From contig NW_027490111.1 of assembly GCF_050948175.1 (NCBI RefSeq), forward strand, positions 744,001 through 808,000: a stretch of DNA of 64,000 bases. The letters run 5' to 3'. Source of the stretch: Xylocopa sonorina. Its lineage: Eukaryota > Arthropoda > Insecta > Hymenoptera > Apidae. The translations under genes and the position numbers were made by a program. Under the pieces are notes generated by a model. It saw only the letters and a program-made list of their open reading frames with translations. It did no database searches and was not told the origin of the DNA. Below are positions 45,056-59,600 of the stretch, one piece after another. The stretch's first letter is position 1, and every line of letters starts with the position of its first letter.

Positions 45056-47905
45056 ATCTTACCATGAAACATAGAAATGAGATGCGATATCGCGTTTTAA
45101 GAAGCATTAGAACACTATTGCTAGGATATGTAGATATTTGCAAACGCTATTTTCTAGCAAAGAAGTGTCGCATTTATATTCATTTGAAGTGTAGACGAGG
45201 AATACATAACACTTCGCAAATCATGTTATATCTTACCATGAAACATAGAAATGAGATGCGATATCGCGTTTTAAGAAGCATTTGAACACTATTGCTTCGA
45301 TACGTAGACATCTGCAAACGCTATTTCCTTGCAAGTAAGAGTCGCATTTACATTCATTTGAAGTGTAGACGAGGAATACAGGACACTTCGAAAATCATAT
45401 TATACCTTACCATGAAACATAGAAATGAGATGCGATATCGCGTTTTAAGGATCATAAGAACTCTATTGCAACGATACGTAGACAACTGCAAACGCTATTT
45501 CCTAGAGAGGAAGTGTTGCATTCACATTCATTTGTAGTGTAGACGAGGAATACATAACTCTCCGCAAATCATATTATATCTTACCATGAAACATAGAAAT
45601 GTGATGCGATATTGCGTTTTAAGAATCATAAGGGACTCTATTGCTACGATACGTAGACATCTGCAAACGCTTTTTCCTTGCAAAGAAGTGTCGCATTTAC
45701 ATTCATTTGAAGTGTAGACGAGGAATACATAACACCTCGCAAATCATATTATATCTTACCATGTAACATAGAAATGAGATGCGATATCGCGTTCTAAGAA
45801 AGCACAAGAACTCAACTGCTACGATACGTAGACATCTGCAAACGCTATTTCCTAGCGAGGAAGTGTCGCATTCACATTCATTTGAAGTGTAGACGAGGAA
45901 TACATAACACTCCGCAAATCATGTTATATCTAACCATGAAACATAGAAATGTGATGCGATATCGCGTTTTAAGAAGCATTAGAACTCTATTGCTTCGATA
46001 CGTAGACATCTGCAAACGCTATTTCCTTGCAAGTAAGAGTCGCATTTACATTCATTTGAAGTGTAGACCAGGAATACATAACACTTCGCAAATCATGCTA
46101 TATCTTACCATGAAACATAGAAATGAGATGCGATATCGCGTTTTAAGAATCATATGAACTCTATTGCTACGATACGTAGGCATCTGCAATCGCTATTTCC
46201 TTGCAAAGAAGTGTCGCATTTACATTCATTTGAGTGTAGACGAGGAATACATAACACTTCGCAAATCATATTATATCTTACCATGAAACATAGAAATGAG
46301 ATGCGATATCGCGTTTTAAGAATCATATGAACACTATTGCTACGATACGTAGACATCTGCAATCGCTATTTCCTTGCAAAGAAGTGTCGCATTTACATTC
46401 ATTTGAAGTGTAGACGAGGAATACATAACACTTCGCAAATCATATTATATCTTACCATGAAACATAGAAATGAGATGCGATATCGCGTTTTAAGAATCAT
46501 AAGAACTCTATTGCTACGATACGTAGACATCTGCAAACGCTATTTTCTTGCAAGGAAGTGTCGCATTTACATTCATTTGAAGTGTAGACGAGGAATACAT
46601 AACACTCCGCAAATCATATTATATCTTACCATGAAACATAGAAAATGAGATGCGATATCGCGTTTTAAGAAGCATCAGAAATCCATTGCTACGATACGTA
46701 GACATCTGCAAACGCTATTTCCTTGCAAGGAAGTGTCGCATTTACATTCATTTGAATCGTAGACGAGGAATGCATAACACTTCGCAAATCAATTCATATC
46801 TTACCATGAAACATAGAAATGAGATGCGATATCGCGTTTTAAGGATAATATGAACTCTATTGCTACGATACGTAGACATCTGCAATCGCTATTTCCTAGC
46901 AAGGAAGTGTTGCATTTACATTCATTTGAAGTGTAGACGAGGAATACATGATACTTCGCAACTCATATTATATCTTACCATGAAACATAGAAATGAGATG
47001 CGATATCGCGTTTTAAGAAGCATTAGAACACTATTGCCTACGATATGTAGATATTTGCAAACGCTATTTTCTAGCAAAGAAGTGTCGCATTTATATTCAT
47101 TTGAAGTGTAGACGAGGAATACATAACACTTCGCAAATCATGTTATATCTTACCATGAAACATAGAAATGAGATGCGATATCGCGTTCTAAGAATCATAT
47201 GAACTCTATTGCTACGATACGTAGACATCTGCAATCGCTATTTCCTTGCAAAGAAGTGTCGCATTTACATTCATTTGAAGTGTAGGCGAGGAATACATGA
47301 TACTTCGCAAATCATATCTTATCTTACCATGAAACATAGAAATGGGATATGATATCGCGTTTTAAGAAGCATTTGAACACTATTGCTTCGATACGTAGAC
47401 ATCTGCAAACGCTATTTCCTTGCAAGTAAGAGTCGCATTTACATTCATTTGAAGTGTAGACGAGGAATACAGGGACACTTCGAAAATCATATTATACCTT
47501 ACCATGAAACATAGAAATGAGATGCGATATCGCGTTTTAAGAAGCATTTGAACACTATTGCTTCGATACGTAGATATCTGCAAACGCTATTTCCTTGCAA
47601 GTAAGAGTCGCATTTACATTCATTTGAAGTGTAGACGAGGAATACAGGACACTTCGCAAATCATATTATATCTTACCTTGAAACATAGAAATGAGATGCG
47701 ATATCGCGTTTTAAGAAGCATTAGAAAGCTATTGCTACGATACGTAGACATCTGCAAACGCTATTTCCTAGCGAGGAAGTATCGCATTCACATTCATTTG
47801 AAGTGTAGACCAGGAATACATAACACTTCGCAAATCATGCTATATCTTACCATCAAACATAGAAATGAGATGCGATATCGCGTTTTAAGAATCATATGAA
47901 CTCTA
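45052..47905 (+). repeat. Remainder of unit 2 of the 27-monomer duplication
   Basis: Continues from 36034 across copy B and matches 31334-34705. It lacks three monomers (522 bp) that unit 1 has near 32255-32775. It also differs by scattered one-base insertions, for example near 45632, 46643, 47037 and 47473. The match stops near 47905, where unit 1 ends at 34705. Confidence 0.85.
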
Positions 47906-48199
47906 TTGCTACGATACGTAGGCATCTGCAATCGCTATTTCCTTGCAAAGAAGTGTCGCATTTACATTCATTTGAGTGTAGACGAGGAATACATAACACT
48001 TCGCAAATCATACTATATCTTACCATGAAACATAGAAATGAGATGCGATATCGCGTTTTAAGAATCATATGAACTCTATTGCTACGATACGTAGACATCT
48101 GCAATCGCTATTTCCTTGCAAAGAAGTGTCGCATTTACATTCATTTGAAGTGTAGACGAGGAATACATAACACTTCGCAAATCATATTATATCTTACCT

Positions 48200-51100
48200 T
48201 GAAACATAGAAATGAGATGCGATATCGCGTTTTTAAGAAGCATTAGAAAGCTATTGCTACGATACGTAGACATCTGCAAACGCTATCTCCTAGCGAGGAA
48301 GTATCGCATTCATATTCTTTTGAAGTGTAGGCGAGGAATACATAACACTTCGCAAATCATTTTATATCTTACCATGAAACATAGAAATGAGATGCGATAT
48401 CGCGTTTTAAGAGGCATTAGAACTCTATTGCTACGATACCTAGACATCTGCAGACGCTATTTCCTTGCAAGGAAATGTCACATTTACATTCATTTGAAGT
48501 GTAGACGAGGAATACATAACACTTCGCATATCATATTATACCTTACCATGAAACGTAGAAATGAGATGCGATATCGCCTTTTAAGAATCATAAGAACTCT
48601 ATCGCTACGATACGTAGACATCTGCAAACGCTATTTCCTTGCAAGGAAGTGTCGCATTTACAATCATTTGAAGTGTAGACGAGGAATACATGATACTTCG
48701 CAAATCATATCATATCTTACCATGAAACATAGAAATGATATGCGATATCGCGTTTTAAGAAGAATTTGAACACTATTGCTTCGATACGTAGACATCTGCA
48801 AACGCTATTTCCTTGCAAGTAACAGTCGCATTTACATTCATTTGAAGTGTAGACCAGGAATACAGGACACTTCGAAAATCATATTATACCTTACCATGAA
48901 ACATAGAAATGAGATGCCATATCGCGTTTTAAGAATCATAAGAACTCTATTGCTACGATACGTAGACATCTGCAAACGCTATTTCCTTGCAAGGAAGTGT
49001 CGCATTTACATTCATTTGAAGTGTAGACGAGGAATACATAACACTTCGCAAATCATATTATATCTTACCTTGAAACATAGAAATGAGATGCGATATCGCG
49101 TTATAAGAAGCATTTGAAAGCTATTGCTACGATACGTAGACATCTGCAAACGCTATTTCCTTGCAAAGAAGTGTCGCATTTACATTCATTTGAAGTGTAG
49201 ACGAGGAATACATAACACTTCGCAAATCATATTATATCTTACCATGAAGCATAGAAATGAGATGCGATATCGCGCTTCAAGAATCATAAGAACTCTATTG
49301 CTACGATACGTAGACATCTGCAAACGCTATTTCATTGCAAGGAAGTGTCGCATTTACATTCATTTGAAGTGTAGTCGAGGAATACATATCACTCCGCAAA
49401 TCATATTATATCTTACCATGAAACATAGAAATGAGATGCGATATCGCGTTTTAAGAAGCATTAGAACTCTATTGCTTCGATACGTAGACATCTGCAAACG
49501 CTATTTCCTTGCAAGTAAGAGTCGCATTTACATTCATTTGAAGTGTAGACCAGGAATACAGGGCACTTCGAAAATCATATTATACCTTGCCATGAAACAT
49601 AGAAATGAGATGCCATATCGCGTTTTAAGAATCATAAGAATTCTATTGCTACGATACGTAGACATCTGCAAACGCTATTACCTAGCGAGGAAGTGTCGCA
49701 TTCACATTCATTTGAATCGTAGACGAGGAATACATAACACTTCGCAATGAATATTATATCTTATCATGAAACATAGATATGAGATGCAATATCTCGTTTT
49801 AAGAAGCATTTGAACTCTATTGCTTCGATACGCAGACATCTGCAAACGCTATTTCCTTGCAAGGAAGTGACGCATTTACATTCATTTGAAGTGTAGACGA
49901 GGAATACATAACACTTCGCAAATCATATTATATCTTACCTTGAAACATAGAAATGAGATGCGATATCGCGTTTAAAGAATCATATGAACTCTATTGCTAC
50001 TATACGTAGGCATCTGCAATCGCTATTTCCTTGCAAGGAAGTGTCGCATTTACATTCATTTGAAGTGTAGACGAGGAATACATAACGCTTCGCACATCAT
50101 ATCATATCTTACCATGAAACATAGAAATGAGATGCGATATCGCGTTTTAAGAAGCATTTGAAAGCTTTTGCTACGATACGTAGACATCTGCAAACGCTAT
50201 TTCCTAGCAAGGAAGTGTTGCATTTACATTCATTTGAAGTGTAGACGAGGAATACATGATACTTCGCAACTCATATTATATCTTACCATGAAACATAGAA
50301 ATGAGATGCGATATCGCGTTTTAAGAAGCATTAGAACACTATTGCTACGATATGTAGATAATTGCAAACGCTATTTTCTAGCAAAGAAGTCTCGCATTTA
50401 TATTCATTTGAAGTGTAGACGAGGAATACATAACACTTCGCAAATCATGTTATATCTTACCATGAAACATAGAAATGAGATGCGATATCGCGTTTTAAGA
50501 ATCATATGAACTCTATTGCTACGATACGTAGACATCTGCAATCGCTATTTCCTTGCAAAGAAGTGTCGCATTTACATTCATTTGAAGTGTAGGCGAGGAA
50601 TACATGATACTTCGCAAATCATATCTTATCTTACCATGAAACATAGAAATGAGATGCGATATCGCGTTTTAAGAAGCATTTGAACACTATTGCTTCGATA
50701 CGTAGACATCTGCAAACGCTATTTCCTTGCAAGTAAGAGTCGCATTTACATTCATTTGAAGTGTAGACGAGGAATACAGGACACTTCGAAAATCATATTA
50801 TACCTTACCATGAAACATAGAAATGAGATGCGATATCGCGTTTTAAGAAGCATTTGAACACTATTGCTTCGATACGTAGACATCTGCAAACGCTATTTCC
50901 TTGCAAGTAAGAGTCGCATTTACATTCATTTGAAGTGTAGACGAGGAATACAGGACACTTCGCAAATCATATTATATCTTACCTTGAAACATAGAAATGA
51001 GATGCGATATCGCGTTTTAAGAAGCATTAGAAAGCTATTGCTACGATACGTAGACATCTGCAAACGCTATCTCCTAGCGAGGAAGTATCGCATTCACATT

Positions 51101-54100
51101 CTTTTGAAGTGTAGGCGAGGAATACATAACACTTCGCAAATCATTTTATATCTTACCATGAAACATAGAAATGAGATGCGATATCGCGTTTTAAGAGGCA
51201 TTAGAACTCTATTGCTACGATACCTAGACATCTGCAGACGCTATTTCCTTGCAAGGAAATGTCACATTTACATTCATTTGAAGTGTAGACGAGGAATACA
51301 TAACACTTCGCAAATCATATTATACCTTACCATGAAACATAGAAATGAGATGCGATATCGCGTTTTAAGAAGCATTAGAACTCTACTGCTACGATACGCA
51401 GACATCTGCAAACGCTATTTCCTTGCAAGTAACAGTCGCATTTACATTCATTTGAAGTGTAGACGAGGAATACATAACACATCGCAAATCATATTATATC
51501 TTACCTTGAAACATAGAAATGAGATGCGATATCGCGTTTTAAGAGCCATTTGAAAGCTATTGCTACGATACGTAGACATCTGCAAACGCTATTTCCTAGC
51601 GAGGAAGTATCGCATTCACATTCATTTGAAGTGTAGACCAGGAATACATAACACTTCGCAAATCATGCTATATCTTACCATGAAACATAGAAATGAGATG
51701 CGATATCGCGTTTTAAGAATCATATGAACTCTATCGCTACGATACGTAGGCATCTGCAATCGCTATTTCCTTGCAAAGAAGTGTCGCATTTACATTCATT
51801 TGAGTGTAGACGAGGAATACATAACACTTCGCAAATCATACTATATCTTACCATGAAACATAGAAATGAGATGCGATATCGCGTTTTAAGAATCATATGA
51901 ACTCTATTGCTACGATACGTAGACATCTGCAATCGCTATTTCCTTGCAAAGAAGTGTCGCATTTACATTCATTTGAAGTGTAGACGAGGAATACATAACA
52001 CTTCGCAAATCATATTATATCTTACCATGAAACATAGAAATGAGATGCGATATCGCGTTTTAAGAATCATAAGAACTCTATTGCTACGATACGTAGACAT
52101 CTGCAAACGCTATTTTCTTGCAAGGAAGTGTCGCATTTACATTCATTTGAAGTGTAGACGAGGAATACATAACACTCCGCAAATCATATTATATCTTACC
52201 ATGAAACATAGAAATGAGATGCGATATCGAGTTTTAAGAAGCATCAGAAATCCATTGCTACGATACGTAGACATCTGCAAACGCTATTTCCTTGCAAGGA
52301 AGTGTCGCATTTACATTCATTTGAATCGTAGACGAGGAATGCATAACACTTCGCAAATCATGTTATATCTTACCATGAAACATAGAAATGAGATGCGATA
52401 TCGCGTTTTAAGGATAATATCTCTATTGCTACGATACGTAGACATCTGCAATCGCTATTTCCTAGCAAGGAAGTGTCGCATTTATATTCATTTGAAGTGT
52501 AGACGAGGAATACATGATACTTCGCAATTCATATTATATCTTACCATGAAACATAGAAATGAGATGCGATATCGCGTTTTAAGAAGCATTAGAACACTAT
52601 TGCTACGATATGTAGATATTTGCAAACGCTATTTTCTAGCAAAGAAGTGTCGCATTTATATTCATTTGAAGTGTAGACGAGGAATACATAACACTTCGCA
52701 AATCATGTTATATCTTACCATGAAACATAGAAATGAGATGCGATATCGCGTTTTAAGAATCATATGAACTCTATTGCTACGATACGTAGACATCTGCAAT
52801 CGCTATTTCCTTGCAAAGAAGTGTCGCATTTACATTCATTTGAGTGTAGACGAGGAATACAGGACACTTCGAAAATCATATTATACCTTACCATGAAACA
52901 TAGAAATGAGATACGATATCGCGTTTTAAGAAGCATTTGAACACTATTGCTTCGATACGTAGACATCTGCAAACGCTATTTCCTTGCAAGTAAGAGTCGC
53001 ATTTACATTCATTTGAAGTGTAGACGAGGAATACAGGACACTTCGCAAATCATATTATATCTTACCTTGAAACATAGAAATGAGATGCGATATCGCGTTT
53101 TAAGAAGCATTAGAAAGCTATTGCTACGATACGTAGACATCTGCAAACGCTATCTCCTAGCGAGGAAGTATCGCATTCATATTCTTTTGAAGTGTAGGCG
53201 AGGAATACATAACACTTCGCAAATCATTTTATATCTTACCATGAAACATAGAAATGAGATGCGATATCGCGTTTTAAGAGGCATTAGAACTCTATTGCTA
53301 AGATACCTAGACATCTGCAGACGCTATTTCCTTGCAAGGAAATGTCACATTTACATTCATTTGAAGTGTAGACGAGGAATACATAACACTTCGCATATCA
53401 TATTATACCTTACCATGAAACGTAGAAATGAGATGCGATATCGCCTTTTAAGAATCATAAGAACTCTATCGCTACGATACGTAGACATCTGCAAACGGTA
53501 TTTCCTTGCAAGGAAGTGTCGCATTTACAATCATTTGAAGTGTAGACGAGGAATACATGATACTTCGCAAATCATATCATATCTTACCATGAAACATAGA
53601 AATGATATGCGATATCGAGTTTTAAGAAGCATTTGAACACTATTGCTTCGATACGTAGACATCTGCAAACGCTATTTCCTTGCAAGTAACAGTCGCATTT
53701 ACATTCATTTGAAGTGTAGACCAGGAATACAGGACACTTCGAAAATCATATTATACCTTACCATGAAACATAGAAATGAGATGCCATATCGCGTTTTAAG
53801 AATCATAAGAACTCTATTGCTACGATACGTAGACATCTGCAAACGCTATTTCCTTGCAAGGAAGTGTCGCATTTACATTCATTTGAAGTGTAGACGAGGA
53901 ATACATAACACTTCGCAAATCATATTATATCTTACCTTGAAACATAGAAATGAGATGCGATATCGCGTTATAAGAAGCATTTGAAAGCTATTGCTACGAT
54001 ACGTAGACATCTGCAAACGCTATTTCCTTGCAAAGAAGTGTCGCATTTACATTCATTTGAAGTGTAGACGAGGAATACATAACACTTCGCAAATCATATT

Positions 54101-55074
54101 ATATCTTACCATGAAGCATAGAAATGAGATGCGATATCGCGCTTCAAGAATCATAAGAACTCTATTGCTACGATACGTAGACATCTGCAAACGCTATTTC
54201 ATTGCAAGGAAGTGTCGCATTTACATTCATTTGAAGTGTAGTCGAGGAATACATATCACTCCGCAAATCATATTATATCTTACCATGAAACATAGAAATG
54301 AGATGCGATATCGCGTTTTAAGAAGCATTAGAACTCTATTGCTTCGATACGTAGACATCTGCAAACGCTATTTCCTTGCAAGTAAGAGTCGCATTTACAT
54401 TCATTTGAAGTGTAGACCAGGAATACAGGGCACTTCGAAAATCATATTATACCTTGCCATGAAACATAGAAATGAGATGCCATATCGCGTTTTAAGAATC
54501 ATAAGAATTCTATTGCTACGATACGTAGACATCTGCAAACGCTATTTCCTAGCGAGGAAGTGTCGCATTCACATTCATTTGAATCGTAGACGAGGAATAC
54601 ATAACACTTCGCAATGAATATTATATCTTATCATGAAACATAGATATGAGATGCAATATCTCGTTTTAAGAAGCATTTGAACTCTATTGCTTCGATACGC
54701 AGACATCTGCAAACGCTATTTCCTTGCAAGGAAGTGACGCATTTACATTCATTTGAAGTGTAGACGAGGAGTACATAACACTTCGCAAATCATATTATAT
54801 CTTACCTTGAAACATAGAAATGAGATGCGATATCGCGTTTAAAGAATCATATGAACTCTATTGCTACTATACGTAGGCATCTGCAATCGCTATTTCCTTG
54901 CAAGGAAGTGTCGCATTTACATTCATTTGAAGTGTAGACGAAGAATACATAACGCTTCGCACATCATATCATATCTTACCATGAAACATAGAAATGAGAT
55001 GCGATATCGCGTTTTAAGAAGCATTTGAAAGCTTTTGCTACGATACGTAGACATCTGCAAACGCTATTTCCTAG
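48200..55074 (+). repeat. Block of about 2 kb duplicated at an offset of 4867 bp
   Basis: About 48200-50205 recurs at about 53067-55074 with shared variants such as CTCCTAGCGAGG, ACAATCATTTGAAG and GCGTTATAAGAAGC. Material between the two (50.2-53.0 kb) is itself a patchwork of blocks related to 46.1-47.8 kb and 33.1-34.0 kb. Edges are approximate. Confidence 0.78.
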
Positions 55075-56680
55075 CGAGGAAGTATCGCATTCACATTCAT
55101 TTGAAGTGTAGACGAGGAATACATAGCACTTCGCAAATCATGCTATATCTTACCATGAAACATAGAAATGAGATGCGATATCGCGTTTAAAGAATCATAT
55201 GAACTCTATTGCTACGATACGTAGGCATCTGCAATCGCTATTTCCTTGCAAAGAAGTGTCGCATTTACATTCATTTGAGTGTAGACGAGGAATACATAAC
55301 ACTTCGCAAATCATATTATATCTTACCATGAAACATAGAAATGAGATGCGATATCGCGCTTTAAGAATCATAAGAACTCTATTGCTACGATACGTAGACA
55401 TCTGCAAACGCTATTTCATTGCAAGGAAGTGTCGCATTTACATTCATTTGAAGTGTAGTCGAGGAATACATATCACTCCGCAAATCATATTATATCTTGC
55501 CATGAAACATAGAAATGAGATGCGATATCGCGTTTTAAGAAGCACTAGAACTCTATTGCTTCGATACGTAGACATCTGCAAACGCTATTTCCTTGCAAGT
55601 AAGAGTCGCATTTACATTCATTTGAAGTGTAGACCAGGAATACAGGGCACTTCGAAAATCATATTATACCTTGCCATGAAACATAGAAATGAGATGCCAT
55701 ATCGCGTTTTAAGAATCATAAGAATTCTATTGCTACGATACGTAGACATCTGCAAACGCTATTTCCTAGCGAGGAAGTGTCGCATTCACATTCATTTGAA
55801 TCGTAGACGAGGAATACATAACACTTCGCAATGAATATTATATCTTATCATGAAACATAGATATGAGATGCAATATCTCGTTTTAAGAAGCATTTGAACT
55901 CTATTGCTTCGATACGCAGACATCTGCAAACGCTATTTCCTTGCAAGGAAGTGAAGCATTTACATTCATTTGAAGTGTAGACGAGGAGTACATAACACTT
56001 CGCAAATCATATTATATCTTACCTTGAAACATAGAAATGAGATGCGATATCGCGTTTAAAGAATCATATGAACTCTATTGCTACTATACGTAGGCATCTG
56101 CAATCGCTATTTCCTTGCAAGGAAGTGTCGCATTTACATTCATTTGAAGTGTAGACGAGGAATACATAACGCTTCGCACATCATATCATATCTTACCATG
56201 AAACATAGAAATGAGATGCGATATCGCGTTTTAAGAAGCATTTGAAAGCTTTTGCTACGATACGTAGACATCTGCAAACGCTATTTCCTAGCGAGGAAGT
56301 ATCGCATTCACATTCATTTGAAGTGTAGACGAGGAATACATAGCACTTCGCAAATCATGCTATATCTTACCATGAAACATAGAAATGAGATGCGATATCG
56401 CGTTTAAAGAATCATATGAACTCTATTGCTACGATACGTAGGCATCTGCAATCGCTATTTCCTTGCAAAGAAGTGTCGCATTTACATTCATTTGAGTGTA
56501 GACGAGGAATACATAACACTTCGCAAATCATATTATATCTTACCATGAAACATAGAAATGAGATGCGATATCGCGCTTTAAGAATCATAAGAACTCTATT
56601 GCTACGATACGTAGACATCTGCAAACGCTATTTCATTGCAAGGAAGTGTCGCATTTACATTCATTTGAAGTGTAGTCGAG
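54057..56680 (+). repeat. Tandem duplication of a 7-monomer block (1217 bp)
   Basis: Successive blocks match at an offset of 1217 bp (7 x 174 less one base), for example ATG at 54459 and 55676. Both carry the one-base deletion variant CATTTGAGTGTAG, at about 55276 and 56493. A third partial unit ends near 56680. Confidence 0.8.
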
Positions 56681-59600
56681 GAATACATAACACTTCGCAA
56701 ATCATATTATATCTTACCATGAAACATAGAAATGAGATGCGATATCGCGTTTTAAGAAGCATTAGAACTCTACTGCTACGATACGTAGACATTTGCAAAC
56801 GCTATTTCTTTGCAAGGAAGTGTCGCATTTACATTCATTTGAAGTGTAGACGAGGAATACATAACACTCCGCAAATCATATTATATCTTACCATTAAACA
56901 TAGAAAAGAGTTGTGATATCGCGTTTTAAGAATCATAAGAACTCTATTGCAACGATACGTAGACATCTGCAAACGCTATTTCCTTGCAAAGAAGTGTCGC
57001 ATTTACATTCATTTGAAGTATAGACGAGGAATACATGACACTTCGCAAATCATATAATATCTTACCATGAAACATAGGAATGAGATGCGATATCGCGTTT
57101 TAAGAAGCATTAGAACTCTATTGCTACGATACGTAGACATCTGCAAACGCTATTTCCTTGCAAGGAAGTGTCGCATTTACATTCATTTGAATCGTAGACG
57201 AGGAATACATAACACTTCGCAAATCATATTATATCTTAAAATGAAACATAGAAATGAGATGCGATATCGCGTTTTAAGAAGCATTAGAACTCTATTGCTA
57301 CGATACGTAGACATCTGCAAACGCTATTTCCTTGCAAGAAAGTGTCGCATTTACATTCATTTGATGTGTAGACGAGGAATACATAACACTTCGCAAATCA
57401 TATTATATCTTACCATGAAACATAGAAATGAGATGCGATATCGCGTTTTAAGAAGCATTAGAACTCTACTGCTACGATACGCAGACATCGGCAAACACTA
57501 TTTCCTAGCGAGGAAGTGTCGCATTCACATTCGTTTGAAGTGTAGACGAGGAACACATAACACACCGCAAATCATACCATATCTTACCATGAATCATAGA
57601 AATGAGATGCGATATCGCGTTTTAAGAATCATAAGAACACTATTGCTACGAAACGTAGACATCTGCAAACGCTATTTCCTTGCAAAGAAGTGTCGCATTT
57701 ACATTCATTTGAAGTGCAGACGAGGAATACATAACACTTCGCAAATCATATTATATCTTACCATGAAACATAGAAATGAGATGCGATATCGCGTTTTAGG
57801 AATCATAAGAACTCTATTGCTACGATACGTAGACATCTGCAAACGCTATTTCCTTGCAAGGAAGTGTCGCATTTACATTCATTTGAAGTGTAGACGAGAA
57901 ATACATAACACTCCGCAAATCATATTATATCTTACCATGAAACATAGAAATGAGATGCGATATAGCGTTTTAAGAATCATAAGAACTCTATTGCAACGAT
58001 ACGTAGACATCTGCAAACGCTATTTCCTTGCAAAGAAGTGTCGCATTTACATTCATTTGAAGTGTAGACGAGTAATACATAACACTTCGCAAATCATATT
58101 ATATCTTACCATGAAACATAGAAATGAGATGCGATATCGCGTTTTAATTCTCATAAGAACTCTATTGCCACGATACGCAGACATCTGCAAACGCTATTTC
58201 CTTGCAAGAAAGTGTCGCATTTACATTCATTTGATGTGTAGACGAGGAATACATAACACTTCGCAAATCATATTATATCTTACCATGAAACATAGATATG
58301 AGATGCGATATCGCGTATTAAGAAGCATTAGAACTCTACTGCTACGATACGCAGACATCTGCAAACGCTATTTCCTAGCGAGGAAGTGTCACATTCACAT
58401 TCATTTGAAGTGTAGACGAGGAATACGTAACACTTCGCAAATCATATTATATCTTACCATTAAACATAGAAATGAGATGCGATATCGCGTTTTAAGAAAC
58501 ATAAGAACTCTATTGCTACGATACGTAGACATGTGCAGACGCTATTTCCTTGCAAAGAAGTGTCGCATTTACATTCATTTGAAGTGTAGACGAGGAACAC
58601 ATAACACTCCGCAAATCATACTATATCTTACCATGAAACATAGAAATGAGATGCGATATCGCGTTTTTAGAATCATAAGAACTCTATTTCTACGATACGT
58701 AGACATCTGCAAACGCTATATCCTTGCAAAGAAGTGTCGCATTTACATTCATTTGAAGTGTAGACGAGGAATACATAACACTTCGCAAATCATATAATAT
58801 CTTACCATGAAACATAGAAATGAGATGCGATATCGCGTTTTAAGAATCATAAGAACTCTATTGCTACGATACGTAGACATCTGCAAACGCTATTTCCTTG
58901 CAAGGAAGTGTCGCATTTACATTCATTTGATGTGTAGACGAGGAATACATAACATTTCGCAAATCATATTATATCTTACCATGAAACATAGAAATGAGAT
59001 GCGATATCGCGTTTTAAGAAGCATTAGAACTCTATTGCTACGATACGTAGACATCTGCAAACGCTATTTCCTTGCAAGGAAGTGACGCATTTACATTCAT
59101 TTGAATCGTAGACGAGGAATGCATAACACTTCGCAATGAATATTATATCTTATCATGAAACATAGATATGAGATGCAATATCTCGTTTTAAGAAGCATTA
59201 GAACACTACTGCTACGATAGGTAGACATTTGCAAACGCTATTTCCTTGAAAGGAAGTGTCGCATTTACATTCATTTGAAGTGTAGACGAGGAACACATAA
59301 CACTCGGCAAATCATATTATATCTTACCATGAAACATAGAAATGAGATACGATATAGCGTTTTAAGAAGCATTAGAACACTATTGCTACGATAGGTAGAC
59401 ATTTGCAAACGCTATTTCCTAGCAACGAAGTGTCGCATTTACATTCATTTGAAGTGTAGACGAGGAATACATAACACATAGCAAATCATATTATATCTTA
59501 CCATGAAACATAGAAATGAGATGCGATATCGCGTTTTAAGAAGCATCAGAAATCCATTGCAACGATACGTTGACATCTGCAAACGCTATTTCCTAGAGAG

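Noticed and set aside
57067..58797. CENP-B box in the monomer
   Set aside because: No stretch fits the TTCG-4-A-2-CGGG spacing. The centromere idea rests only on dyads and array structure.
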